DNA from: Viscum album
Lineage: Eukaryota; Streptophyta; Magnoliopsida; Santalales; Viscaceae
DNA length: 64,000 bases
Reading direction: 5' to 3'
NCBI GenBank assembly: GCA_963277665.1
Contig: OY728122.1
Span: 1,541,276,868-1,541,340,867 of the forward strand
In this document: piece after piece, positions 23,811-35,292 of the stretch
Position numbering within the stretch: the first letter of the stretch is position 1
Layout of the letters: every line of letters starts with the position of its first letter
Notes under the pieces: generated by a model
Told to the model about the DNA's origin: nothing
Database searches by the model: none
Seen by the model: only the letters and a program-made list of their open reading frames with translations
Program-made: the position numbers and the translations under genes

Positions 23811-24295
23811 ATTAGGTCCCTGAAATTTTAACTCATACCCTAAAAAGATGTTAGGTGTGGGTACTTCTGCCTCATATACTCCTTTGGTTCCCATGTGTCT
23901 TCTTCTCATTTTTGGTCCCTCCGAATCACCTTAACAAGATTGGTAGTCTTTTTGTGTAGAACCTTGTCTCTACGATTCAAGATCTCTTCTGGCTTCTCTT
24001 TATAAGTGAGGTCATGTTCCAGTTGTACCACCTATGGGTTTAGTACACGTGAAGGGTCAGGTATGTAATTTCTTAAGAGGTATATGTGGAAAACATCATG
24101 AACTTGCGCAAGATTTAGAGGAAGTGCAAGCTGATAGGCCACTGATCCCACATGATCAAAGATTTCATATGGGACAATATACCTAGGTCTGAGATTTCCT
24201 TTCTTCCCAAACCTCATGGATCTCTTCCAAGGTGATATCCGAAGAATGAATTTATCACCAACAACAAAATCCAAGTCCCTTTGATGGTTTTAGGC
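23811..24295 (-). pseudogene. Z integrase C-terminus and chromodomain-like tail
   Basis: The open part 24,274-24,032 carries VGDKFILRISPWK, LRPRYIVPYEIFDHVG and VHDVFHIYLLRNY, the classic gypsy integrase C-terminal GPY/F-type segment. Past a stop near 24,030 the frame continues as a chromodomain-like tail (PEEILNRRDKVL, LVKVIRR, EDTWEP, then YPHL) to the polypurine tract. In chromoviruses this tail guides insertion toward specific chromatin. The tail lacks a clean aromatic cage that I could verify. Confidence 0.75.
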
Positions 24296-25440
24296 TTAAC
24301 TCTTTTGCCGACTCTGAGCAGCCTTAATGTGTTGTTGGATGGTGTGGAATTTTTCTGTCATCTCTTGTACGAGATCAAGCCCAAGAAGATCTCTCTCACC
24401 AGTATCTTCCCAACAAGTAGGAGTTCTACATCTATTCCCATATAGATCTTCATAGGGTTCCATTTGAATGCTCAAGTGGAAGCTTTTGTAGTAAGAGAAC
24501 TCAACTAAATGGAGATGTTGATCCCATCCACCTTTAAATTCCATTGAGATTGTTCTCAGCATGTCCTCGAGTGTTTGAATAGTCCTTTCAGATTGTCCAT
24601 CAGTTTGGGGGTGATAGGCCATACTAAAATTCAATTCAGTGTTTATAGGTTGTTGAATAATTCTACATAATTTTCATGTGAACCTTGGATCACAATCAGA
24701 TACAATAGAAAGTGGAACTCCATGCAACCTTACGACTTCCTTCATGTAAATCCTAGCATGTTGATCAAGATAGAAATATTCCTGAATGGTGATAAAATAG
24801 GCAGTCTTGGTGAGACTATCTACAATAACCCATATCACATTGTTTCCTTTGAATTTTTTTGAGAGACCAGTGACGAAGTCCATTTTGATATTGTCCCACT
24901 TCCATGCTGGTTTGGGTAGTGGTTCCAATACCCCTTTAGAAAGTTGTCACTCTGCCTTCACTTTCTTACATACCAGACACCTTGATGTGTAGTCAACAAT
25001 CTCCCTTTTCATATTATCCCACCAATAATGATCAAGAAGTTCCCTATTCATTTTTTTCTCCTAGGATGTATAGAGAATGTAGATCTAGGAGATTCATCCA
25101 TAAAATCTTTTATTTCCGGAATAGATGGAACACATAGTCTTGTTCTAAATATCAGTAGACCTTCTTGATCAATATTTAACTTAGGAAACTTTCCATCCTT
25201 CACAGCCTCATGATTCTTCTGTAACAAATGATCTTTTTTATGAGATTTCTTGATCTTCTCTCGTAATGACGGTTGAGAAATCATATGGGTTAGCGTTGAT
25301 GATTCGCCTTCCATTATAATTCCCATGTAAAATTTTTCTAGGTCATTGATCAAAGGATCTCTTTGAATCCTCATCATGGAAAGAATAACTGAATCTTTCC
25401 TGCTTAATGCATCAACAACTTTTTTTACTCTTCTAGGATG
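24296..25440 (-). pseudogene. Z integrase zinc domain and core
   Basis: Fragments in order are an N-terminal part (25,377-25,048) ending near the HHCC region, then the core at 24,928-24,674 with MDFVTGLSKKFKGNN (first Asp), VDSLTKTAYF and IVSDCDPRFT (second Asp). The part 24,634-24,296 has [20 protein letters not shown], with the catalytic Glu in SER. The three catalytic acids are all visible, but at least two stops separate the pieces. Confidence 0.85.
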
Positions 25441-25803
25441 ATAATGAATTGAACAATAATAGTCCTTAAGAAGTTACAACCATCTATTTTATCTCATGTT
25501 CAATTCATTTTTTGTGAAAATATACTTCAAACATCGATGGTCTGTGTATATATCACATTTATCCCCATAAAGATAGTGCCTCCATATCTTCAGAGAATAA
25601 ATGACTGCAGCTAGGTTCAGATCATGAGTAGGATAGTTCTGCTCATGAGTCTTCAACTGTCGAGATGCAAAAGCAATGACTTTGTCATTTTCCATGACGA
25701 CACACCAAATACCTTTCATAGATTCATCGCAAAAAATAATGAATCCTTCTCCACTTGAGGGCAGAGTTAACATGGATGCAGTAACCAATTTCTTCTTCAG
25801 CTC
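25441..25803 (-). pseudogene. Z RNase H domain
   Basis: Clear motifs on the minus strand are [10 protein letters not shown] (family usually Asp-Ala-Ser), the [21 protein letters not shown] segment in which the usual catalytic Glu is replaced by Asn, and [13 protein letters not shown]. The Glu-to-Asn change in the active site would by itself impair the enzyme. Confidence 0.82.
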
Positions 25804-26534
25804 TTAGAAACTTTTCTCGCATTCATTTTTCCTGATAAACTTGACCCCTTTTCGAGTTAACATGGTTAATGGATTAGAAATTTGTGAAATGTTTTTTACA
25901 AACCTTTTATAATATCCCGCTAAACCATGGAAATTAGGAATCTCAGTTAATGTTTTAGGCTGAGGCCACTCCTCTACAACGTTTTTCTTTATAGGGTCAA
26001 CTGTGATTCCTTCATTGGTAACAATGTGCCCCAAGAATGAAAATTGTTGTAACCAGAAATCTCATTTTCTAAAGATTCCAAAAATACTCTCCTTCCATAG
26101 AGTTTGCAAAATAACCCTTAGATGATCTTCATGCTCCTCACGACTTCTGAAATATATCATAATATCATAAAAAACTACCACAAAGTTATCAAGGTAGTCC
26201 TTAAAGACTCTATTCATCAAATCCATAAAAATTTTAGGCGCATTAGTGAGACCGAAGGGAGTAAAAACAAACTCATAATGCCCATATCTTGATCAGAAGG
26301 TAGTTTTTGGAATATCTTCTTTCTTCACCCTCAATTGATGATAACCATAACAAAGATCAATCTTAGAGAGGAATTGAGCCCCATGAAGTTGGTCAAATAA
26401 GTCATCAATTATTGGAAGAGGGTATTTTTTCTTAACTATAATCCCATTCAGTTCTCTATAATTAATTCATATCCCCATCAATCAATCCTTATTCTTCACA
26501 AAGAGAACTAGTGCTCCCCAAGGAGACAACTCGG
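25804..26534 (-). pseudogene. Z reverse transcriptase domain
   Basis: The thumb part (26,034-25,804) shows GHIVTNEGITVDP, LAGYYKRFVKNIS and KGVKF. The palm, between 26,050 and 26,534, is degraded: gypsy segments near 26,190-26,350 and an FMI-type remnant of the active-site region near 26,150-26,180 can be placed only by alignment with Z2 (63,700-63,934). Several stops interrupt it. Confidence 0.78.
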
Positions 26535-27212
26535 TCAGATAAACCATTTATCCAAAAAATCATGGATTTGTTTCTTTAATTCCACCAACTCAACATTTTC
26601 TATCCTATTCGAGGTCTTTGATATCGGCTGAGATCCAGGTATGATCTCAATAGAGAACTCTACCTCTCTTTTTGGGGGAGGTCTGGGTAACTCCTCAGGA
26701 AATACATCAACGTATTCCAAGACGATGGGGACATTTTCTATCCCCAAAATCTCATCTCCTTCTTTTTCTTCACTGGTCAACTCCATAAATAAGGATATAT
26801 GGGGTTCTTCTAGAAAATTATCTAGTTGAGATATCTCTCCTTGGAAGATAACTTTAGGTTCTCCATTCAAGACTACTAAGATTTCCTTACTTCTGCATTT
26901 GATCTTAGCATTATACTTTGAGAGCCAGTCCATCCCTAGTATAATATCGAATTCCAACATGAAAATGACTACTATATTTGTGACAAGATTGTACTCACCA
27001 AAGTAAATACTAGAGTTTCTAAACATTGATGATGATTGGATAATCCCACCAAGAGTCTTGAATGATAACTCTACTTTTAGAAAATTGGGGGTTGATTCTA
27101 AATTATTTGGAAACTAGGAGGAAATAAAGGAATGTGTAGAAACAGAATCAAACAAAGTACTTTCTAGATTTGAGGGAACAGAAAGAGTACCTGCTAACAC
27201 ATCATTCAAAGC
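26535..27212 (-). pseudogene. Z aspartic protease and RT N-terminus
   Basis: The open part 27,026-26,535 includes LEFDIILGMDWLSKYNAKI, the hallmark of gypsy retropepsins near the second half of the fold, then a linker rich in Glu and Pro and the start of RT (LKKQIHDFLDKWFI). The active-site Asp region lies upstream around 27,120-27,150 (LFDSVSTHSF, usually Asp-Ser-Gly-Ala/Ser-Thr), where the Gly is lost. Confidence 0.75.
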
Positions 27213-28328
27213 TCAAACTTTAGCTGTTGTGATAGAAAAATCACGACCTTTCTCCCTTGGCCTTTTCTGAGGCTGATGGTGGTTCCCCTCCACTACCCTC
27301 AGATTTGGACAGTGATTGTCAAAGTTCCCAAGTTGTCCAAACTTAAAGCATTGGACATCAGGTTGGGCCTGCACCATCTTCCCCTTGTCGTTAGTGTTTG
27401 GAAGTTGAGGTTTCACCTCACTATGACAATTACTTGCAATATGGACATCTCTTCCACACTTTTATCATTTCCTTCTCTTGAGAAGGCTATTCCCCGAATG
27501 CTTCTTCCCACATTTATTACATGTGGGAAGCTGCACTTTCTTGCCTCCTCTTCCTTGATCAAAGGACCTACCTAAACTGGGATCCATTGATCTCTTCTTT
27601 TCATTTGATTTATGAGACCACTGTGTCTCACCAAACTCCATCTCGACTTTCATCGCACTCCACACGATCTCCTCATATCTATCATAGTCTCAGTTGGCTA
27701 AATTATTCCGTAGATGATGTCTCAGTCCACCAAAGAATCTATCAACATTTCCATTCAGATCCATGAAAAATCTAGAGGTGTAACATGTAAGCCTTGTGAT
27801 GATCATCTCATAGCTTCCCACAAATTCATTATCCTTCTTCTTCAGCTCAAGAAACTCCTTCTCCATTCTTGTTCTCATCGATCAAGGGAAATAAATGTTG
27901 AAGAATATCCTTCTGAACTCTTCACACTCCATATATTCAGTTTCCACTCTTGGCCTTGTGTTTTTAATCAGTTCCCACCACTAATTATCTTCTCCATCTA
28001 AGTGATAGAAAGACAATGTAACCTTATATTGTTCAGAATAGCGGGGCACATAAAAGATCTTCTCAATAGAGCTGATCCACTATTTTGCAATCAATGGGCT
28101 GATCGATCCATTGAAGGTTGGTAGTCATTGACGCATAAAGGATTAAATAGAAATTTGTTCCCTTCACGAAGATATTTGTCTCTCATCTTGATTCATGTTA
28201 TTTCCCATAACTAGAGTTAGTTGGTTCATCATTCTCATGAATGTTTCCATTCTGGCTTCCATCGGGGGGTTGTCAGCACATGGTCCATCATGGTCACCAT
28301 TTTCACTATTCCTCATATTGCCCACCAT
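27213..28328 (-). pseudogene. Z gag
   Basis: The start is ATG at 28,326-28,328. The N-terminus (MEARMETFMRMMNQLTLVM) is amphipathic. The retrotrans_gag core is recognisable in 27,878-27,690 (FLELKKKDNEFVGSYE, FFGGLRHHLRN). A CNKCGKKHSG segment lies near 27,505-27,535, and a decayed zinc knuckle, CFKFGQLGNFDNHC, lies near 27,305-27,350 with the second Cys and the His changed. Several stops interrupt it. Confidence 0.8.
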
Positions 28329-28767
28329 TTTCTATAAGAATAAAACATTAGTGAGAAACTTATTTAATTTAAAAATATTTTAACTATCTAGGATTTTATG
28401 TCTTAAAACATCATGCTTAAACACTTACATTTTTCTATAATTCCTTCATAATGATTCAAAAAAAGATTGTGATTAACCAAAATTATCTCCCGAGAGTGTC
28501 GTAACCAAGAGTGCTACAAGGACCGTTGTCATTCACCAGTTCTCATTCGAGTCTTTCTCAAAGTTGTGTTTTCGGGTTTTACCCCTATGTACATCTGTTC
28601 CAGAGCTACCTCTACCTGCTCGTCTCCAGATAGGGATGTATTTGTTTGACAAACCACTTACTCATTACTCACCAAAATACCAGGAATTTTTCTTATATTT
28701 AAAATTTTCCCTAGGTTTGTTCTTAAAGTTTTTATAGCCTAATTTTCATAAATAAATAAACTTTCCG
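28329..28767 (-). other. Z leader between 5' LTR and gag
   Basis: This is the untranslated leader by position, between primer-binding site and gag ATG. No open frame of interest is present. Confidence 0.6.
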
Positions 28768-28778
28768 TTGATACCAAC
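28768..28778 (-). promoter_or_regulatory. Primer-binding site of Z
   Basis: The minus strand reads GTTGGTATCAA at the 5' LTR edge, matching the tRNA-iMet-type site. Confidence 0.8.
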
Positions 28779-30992
28779 TATAGAATCCCGCCTTTTTATT
28801 ACATAACTTTTCATTACATTTTAAAAACAAAGGATCTTTAAAGTCTAGTGTCTTGGAAATCTGGAACATAATACATGAAAATAAAATAAAAAAATATTAT
28901 AATACACTTTTAAGGCTTCTTCAAAGATTCATCTTAAGTACAATTACTTTATCTTATAACCTAGAGACATAATCAAAGGATGAGGTGTGCAGAAGGCCCA
29001 GTAAGGGAAACAAGGGAATCAGTTTACTTGTGATATCAATAAGAACTTAAAAACATAAAGACATGAGAAATGGAAGTATAGGCATATCATAATGAAACGA
29101 ACCTGAAACATAACTTTCATATGTGGATAAAAAATTCCATTTAGACATTCATGAACATATCACCAAGGTACAATGCTGAGTTATCATAAAAATTACAAAG
29201 GTTATTCACCAAGGTATCCTGAAACTTGTCATCTCTAGAGATAAATTTTTACCCAATGCATTGGAATGCTATCAGGGAGAACCCTTAATATGTCTTTACA
29301 TTCCTGTGATCCACATATATCATAATTAACAAATTTCATAAACAACCCATAGATAATAAAAGAAATGGGTTTCATTTCAAAATCATGACGTTTTAAAAAG
29401 TACTTAAAAATAAGATCATTATGTCATTTATAACCCATGGAAAGGGAGTGAGGTTTATATATATATGTCAATTTCAGAATAAAATATATATTTTTTGTGT
29501 ATTTATGAACACCGATATAAAATAAATAGGTTTGGGTATTCATATAAATAAAAAAAGAGAATTTATTGAGAGAAAGAGAGAGAAATTATGTGATTAAATT
29601 TCTGCAGCATTACGGCTATATAACATGGTTTTAGAAAATTACAAAAAGAGAGGGGAGAAGGGTATCCCACCCATAAATTAATAATTTTACTGTAAAGGGA
29701 TATAATAAAATATAAATAAGATCATGGTGTGGTTATCTAGATGACATACCACAAGAAAATGAAACTTGAAAGGAAAGAGAAGATGCGATTTCTTTTACGA
29801 AAATTCAGCAGCCTAATGGCGTCACTTAAAATTTCAGAAAAACAATTGATGGGAGAAGAAAGGGAATCTAATAATTTGGAAATTAAATGGAAATTATTAA
29901 AGATATAAATGAACAGGCCCCCAGATAATAAAATGGAACTATAAGACATAACATAAATGAAGTCATGACTTAAAAGAGGACGGTGAAAGGATCCCTTACC
30001 TTGAAGAGTAACTTTGAAGTCCTGAAGGTCGCGACCTTGGAAGACTTGAGGGAACCTTGGGAGGATTCTAGAAAGAGGAGGGAAGATTTTGGACGAACTT
30101 AAAGGGATTCTAGTGAAGAGGAAATGGGGGCTTGGGTGGGGTTATATAGGAAAGGAGAGGGAATTGTTTAATATTTAGGTTTGGGACACCTCACATTAAA
30201 CTAAACAAAACCAAAAACCAGCCCATGGTTTTTCCCAAGGTTTCGGCCAAAGGGGAGTGGAAAAAAATATTTTATAAGGTCAATGGACTATATTCTTTAA
30301 ATAATGAGGTTTCTTATGTGGAGGTGAGTTATACTCTCAAGGAAAACAATTTAAAAAGACAAAATGTTATATAAGTCATGGAGGATCCACTAAATCTTTT
30401 TAAAATAAATCAAAAAAAACCCAAAATCACATTATTTTAATGTTAAAACATATATTGGCCTAACCTATAGTTTATATTATCTTATTACATCACTATTTGG
30501 TCATTATGATGTCATAAATACATTATATATTTATACAGTATTTAATTTTTACCCAAAAACTTGACTATCTCAGAAAATTATGAAAATTTAAACGTTGGAT
30601 AACTTTGATGTGTCAATTATAGAAATAATTTTCACTTTATATAAATAATTTTATAAATATGTTAATTTTCACTTTTAAAATAAAAACCGGCATTTATCGA
30701 AAATTCATGGGTTTTGACAAAAAATGACATTCAATCCTTAATAAAAATTACAAATGCATTCCTAAAATTATATGATCATTTATTTTTAATAAACATGAAT
30801 TTAATAATGATAATAATATTTTATTAAAATGTTATTTATTTCAAAAATACATTAATTCATCAAAATATATTTCTTAGTTGAATATTTAACTAAAAATACT
30901 ATTTGTTTTTTAAAAACTATTTACAATGTAACAATAATAAAATGAAAGTACATTCATTATTATATACAAAAATAATGTACATAATCATAGTA

Positions 30993-31262
30993 CTAGAGTA
31001 TTATTACATAACCCATTAAAACCCCTGCATAAGAAATTAGGGTAAGGTGCACGATGGTGATATACTCTTGCGGTGGCCCTGATAACATCACTCGAATGGT
31101 AATCTCTTTCAACTTCCACTTCTCCCGTCGGTGGTTCCGCTCGAGCTTAACGTATTCAAGCTCAGATTGGGATTGGTCAAGAGGAAATCCCAAAGACGCA
31201 ACCTCCCTTTTGAGCTCTGATAAATGGGATTCATAGGGAGCAAGTCTACTGGACAAGGCCAT
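30993..31262 (-). CDS. Small conserved ORF in Z 5' LTR (about 89 codons)
   Basis: The ATG is at 31,260-31,262, 49 nt downstream of the LTR TATA box, so it would be the first ORF of the genomic RNA. The product begins MALSSRLAPYESHLSELK and has a heptad-like helix with Leu spacing (HLSELKREVASLGF, SELEYVKLERNHRREKWK), suggesting a short coiled coil. I estimate that about two thirds of the residues match the Z2 copy at 61,021-61,290, including all of REKWK and SGPPQE/SEPPQE-type blocks. I do not recognise the family. Against coding: it lies in an LTR, and the Z 3' LTR copy is broken. Confidence 0.5.
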   Translation of the reverse strand: MALSSRLAPYESHLSELKREVASLGFPLDQSQSELEYVKLERNHRREKWKLKEITIRVMLSGPPQEYITIVHLTLISYAGVLMGYVIIL

Positions 31263-31301
31263 AGCTTCCTTTTTCTAAGTGAAAAGATTTTGTTAAAGCC
31301 C

Positions 31302-31311
31302 TATATTTATA
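31302..31311 (-). promoter_or_regulatory. TATA box of Z 5' LTR
   Basis: The minus strand reads TATAAATATA, then GGGC, shared with the other Z LTR. It is expected to start the genomic RNA near 31,280. Confidence 0.7.
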
Positions 31312-31488
31312 CTAATAATGTGATCATTGTTCAACGACTATATTAGAAATGGTCATAATTCTTAATGGTATTTTAAAATCAGAAAACATAAAACAAAATA
31401 AGTGCATATGTTGTATAACCATTTAAAATATTAAGACATTTAATTAGATCAAGAGGGTTTTTCATTAACAAAATTTTGGGTTGTTATA

Positions 31489-31493
31489 AATGT
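31489..31493. repeat. Target-site duplication of Z, right copy (aatgt)
   Basis: It matches 21,093-21,097. X LTR sequence resumes after it (gtcatgtaag here against ttcatgcaag near 398-407). Confidence 0.85.
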
Positions 31494-34382
31494 CATGTAA
31501 GAACTACTACAACTAAAAGGGAATAATGCAAGTACGAAAAGAAAGTAAAACAGAAACTACCACAAAGCCCAAACAGCTCCTTCAACCCCAAGCTAGTAGT
31601 AACCAACCTGATCTCCAATATGCTCCAAGTGACCTGAAAAATAGTTTATATATATATATAGGGTGAGTATAATAGTATACATAGTACGATCCTCTCTAGA
31701 CCCTCTCATGTAAAAGTAATGAAAGCATGCTAAATCACAGTGAACAATAAGTGAAACAAATTTTTCACCAAAACATGCATACTATGTTCCCAGGCTCACC
31801 ATGTATACACTCAAAAAGTATCACATAAAAGATTATATAATATAATAAATAATGTCAAGGGTACCCCACTGCGAATTCCCCACTTGTTTTTCGCCTTCCC
31901 CAACATCGCACGCCCTAAGCATCTATCTCCAAAAAGGCTTTCCCACAGACACTTGGGTAAAGCACCACAACATGCACCTCATGCAACACAACCCCCAGGT
32001 CCACATTACCAAATGAACCAGGATGTTTCTGGGAGCCACCAAAACTCTCACAATGTGTATCATACATCGGGTATTATGCCTTAAGCCACTAAAACCCACA
32101 CACCGAGTAAGGATCCTCAGGACATCACAAACTACACACGTTATACCTATAGTAGAACATAAGAAAATATATGTAGAATATATGGTTATGAATAATGAAT
32201 ATCCATTACAACCCTCTACTCAAATATATAGGGAAATCTGTCTATTGTGCCAACCAGTACAAGTAACTACCAGGAGAAGAGAGCGGGGGAAAAGGGTGTA
32301 GTCATCCATCCATCCTTCTATTAATATGTTGGGGATAACTCCCCCTAGGGCTCATAATCCCCAGGGTGTATGTTTCCATAACTGATATGGTAGAGTAGGT
32401 TATAGAAATTAAAAAAGTACATGATATAATATATCTCACAACCACACTATGGAAAAAACCTAGTATTAAACTCAACTACAGCTAACGTCTCTCTGACTCC
32501 CAGCTGCCACTACTAAGACCAGATATCTTAAAATCACACAACCATTTAAAGAGATAAAATAAGTTACTTTATCCATTTTCATCAATTTCACTTTATGCTA
32601 ATTAATTATTTAAACATTAATTAGCCATTAATATTTTCCACATTACATTTAATTAGTATTACAACCAAGATCCATACCCTCCGGTCACAACCATACCAAG
32701 TCCATAGTTCTTTTAAATTGTAACATCAACAATGCATCCCAAAAACCCCCAACCCCATGGTTTAATATTTATTCAATAATTTATTAATAGAATTATTACT
32801 TTCTGAAATTACAAGGCATTCTAGAAAATAATTGTAAGCTACAAAACCCAAGGGGATCAACATAGTGAGTAGGTGAACTACCCATCAAGTATTTTCCACC
32901 TATATTAAGATTTTAGGCCCTTCAATCCTCAAGAAGTTAAACAAAGAAAGAACATGGAATACCTGGAATGTCTTTGCCTCTTTTGGAAGGAGGGTAAACA
33001 AGACCGTCTAGCTCATGTAGTGGGGAAAGTTAATCACATAAATAAACATGCATCACAACATTCAAATCAATAGGTAATTCATACTTCAACCCATTCCATC
33101 ATCCGTAATGTCCTCCCCGACACCCATATGCATAAAATGCTACAACTCGCCACTCTATTTCTCAAATGATGCCACAAAAAGTAGGCCTATATACCCCACA
33201 TATCCGAAAAACCATCCATTCTCACATCCTAGCACAAGAAACATGAACAAAACAACAAAGAAACTGGGATATATGCCCCTAGCAAGGCAATCATCCTTCA
33301 TACATGACAAGATCTCACGACACTAAAGTATAAGGAACTCGACCATAAAAGAAGGTGGGTAACTCAGAACCCTATAAGGAATTATATTTTATCAAATTAT
33401 TGGTTCTTTAATCCATATAGAATTAGCCAATTCATTATTAGTAGGTTTCAACTATGGGAAGCCTAAATAGCATGTTATCATAGCTATCCCAATTAATTTT
33501 ATATGCCTTTAAACAAAACGCATCAACATGCTTCTAGTTTATTAATATATTACAACTAAACATTTGTACTACATCAATTTTATTTTCATAAATTTACAAC
33601 ATAAATAAAAAGATTCATTAGCATTCCTCTTTATCATTATCAAATTAATTTACAGTTAATCACAACTTTACATTATTAACCAATTACCATTTAGAACAAC
33701 AAGCTGAACTGAAAATCATATTTATCACACAATCTATCAAAACAAGAGGCAACAACATATGATCGATAACAATTATTTTAATCTAGTTTGAATTTTTATT
33801 ATTTCAATTCCACTGTGATCCAGTGGGCTAAAACATGGTAACACTACAACTACACAAAAATAAAATAGAGAGGCCATGATTCCCCAATATAAAAATCTTT
33901 CAGATGTTTTTTTCATGTGAATGGGCCAACAAAACGGATCATGATAACCACTCCCACAATGACTTATATAAATGATACATAGAAACTTCCTTTTTGCACC
34001 AAAATAGGGGGTGAAATTCTAGCATGAAGACTCCAAGGAAAAAAATCCAAGGATCACAGTTCAATTACCTGACTCTTATAGGTGAAAAAACTCTGGTTAT
34101 CTAGTGTTAGAGGAAAAAAAGGAACGAAGAACAAGGAAGAAGGTATCTCAACCTTTTGAAAATCTAAACAGGGCATAAGATTAGATATGGTTTTTGAATT
34201 TACATTAATGGAGGTTCTGGTCCAGATTATGTTTTTTGTCCAAGTAAAGGCACTCTGACACTTAGTGAAATTAATATTGGAGTTATGGGCTTTGAATCAC
34301 CCTGAAATACCTTAAAATTAGGCCTTGACTGCATTTTACATCAGAGTAAATGTCAAAGTGGCAAACAAATAGGAATCCAAAA

Positions 34383-34775
34383 ACACTGTTCACAAATGAC
34401 TCTCCAAAATCATTGTTCACAAATGACTCACTCACAATATTGTTCACAAATTACAGACTAATAGAACAGTTCAAAAATGAATCACTGACAGAACTCTTCA
34501 CCAATGAATCACCAACAACACTGTTCACCAATGACTCACCAACAAAACTGTTTACAAATGACTCACTGACAACACTATTCACAATTGAATCACTGAAAAA
34601 ACTGTTCACAATTGACTCACTCACAAAATTGTTCACAACTGATTCACTGCCACCACTATTCATAAATGATTCACTGGCAGCATTATTCTGAAATGTCTCA
34701 CCTAAAACACTGTTCAAAAACAACTCACTGACAATACTGTTCACAAATGGCTCACTGATAGCACTTTTTAAAAAA
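34383..34775. repeat. 27-bp minisatellite in X right LTR
   Basis: There are about 14 imperfect 27-bp units homologous to the array at 15,360-15,625. It is open on + (113 codons, LFTNDSLTT-like repeats) and on - (118 codons, VVSESFVNS-like repeats). It has more copies than the left array, so the array has expanded or contracted since insertion. Confidence 0.85.
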
Positions 34776-34906
34776 CTAAAAATACTGTTCAAAGAACAAG
34801 AAATCATGAAAAGTGTTGGGAATATGCCTCTTTGACCTCCCAGAATACCTCAAACAACCAATTTTTTTTTTAAAAAAAATGGACCGAAGATGTCTATGAA
34901 ATTACA

Positions 34907-34911
34907 ATATA
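34907..34911. repeat. Target-site duplication of X, right copy (atata)
   Basis: It matches 145-149. Y LTR sequence resumes immediately after it. Confidence 0.6.
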
Positions 34912-35265
34912 CATGTATAAATCATATTTTTATAATTTATTTAATCTTATTCATGAATTACATTCCAACGACTTAATGGTGGCTATAATAATATTTTAAT
35001 AATAATATTAACAGTATATTTTAGTTCAGTAAAACTCGGCCTTCCATGTTATGCAAGATATCAATGGGACTTGGTATTGGATTTTATAAAATAAAAACAT
35101 AGTATTTCGTGTGGTGCAATATTAACTTGTTGTTGCATATAATGTAATCCAATTATAGATATTATATATATATACATGCTATTTTCAGTTTTTTTTGAAT
35201 TAAAAATATATAATAGATTAAATGAAATCAAAAACAAATATTTCACAAAATCTTGGGGAGTTACA
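34912..35265 (-). repeat. Left LTR of Y, inner part
   Basis: It aligns with about 53,440-53,805. Both copies end on + with GTTACA, so on the minus strand the LTR begins TGTAAC. With 1-149 this makes at least 500 bp of LTR in the window. Confidence 0.72.
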
Positions 35266-35292
35266 TTATACACCCCTTAAAATGAGTTTCAC
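35266..35292 (-). promoter_or_regulatory. Polypurine tract of Y
   Basis: The minus strand reads CATTTTAAGGGGTGTATAA before TGTAAC. It aligns with the tracts of Z and Z2, including the upstream GGGTGAAA context shared with Z2. Confidence 0.55.

Larger units (their letters stand above)
21098..31488 (-). mobile_element. Z: Del/Tekay-like Ty3/gypsy retrotransposon
   Basis: Z is a complete 10,391-bp element on the minus strand. It has LTRs of 2,696 and 2,710 bp, a 5-bp target duplication, a primer-binding site, a strong polypurine tract and the gypsy order gag, protease, RT, RNase H, integrase, with a chromodomain-like tail. The tail wording (PEEILNRRDKVL, LVKVIRR, EDTWEP) is that of chromoviruses, probably Del/Tekay. 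All domains carry stops or frameshifts. Confidence 0.9.
28779..31488 (-). repeat. Z 5' LTR (2,710 bp)
   Basis: On the minus strand it begins TATAACAACCC, a decayed version of TGTAATGACTC in the 3' LTR. It carries the TATA box at 31,302-31,311 and the best-preserved Z copy of the small LTR ORF. The remaining 2.2 kb is AT-rich with no other coding signal. Confidence 0.9.
150..34906 (-). mobile_element. X: old Ty3/gypsy LTR retrotransposon, interrupted twice
   Basis: X has two LTR copies, 150-15,749 and about 20,849-34,906, around a 5.1-kb internal region with degraded gypsy gag-pol on the minus strand. Removing the S insertion leaves a left LTR of about 3.5 kb; removing Z leaves a right LTR of about 3.66 kb. 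On the minus strand each LTR begins TGTAAT, at 15,749 and 34,906. A purine-biased tract precedes the left LTR. I found no clear primer-binding site next to the right LTR. The many stops and frameshifts and the visible LTR divergence mark it as one of the older insertions here. Confidence 0.8.
20849..34906 (-). repeat. X 5' LTR (right), interrupted by Z
   Basis: Segments 20,849-21,097 and 31,494-34,906 together align with the left X LTR. On the minus strand it starts TGTAATTTC at 34,906. The part 31,494-34,380 contains no recognisable gene; short open frames such as 31,884-32,084 and 33,108-33,326 have counterparts only as decayed LTR sequence. A TA-repeat lies at about 31,648-31,660 and is shared with about 546-558 in the left LTR. 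Confidence 0.8.

Noticed and set aside
34350..34691. 113-codon plus-strand frame with nine-residue repeats, considered as a repeat protein
   Set aside because: It is a 27-bp minisatellite in an LTR and open on both strands. There is no start context or domain, so I list it as a repeat.
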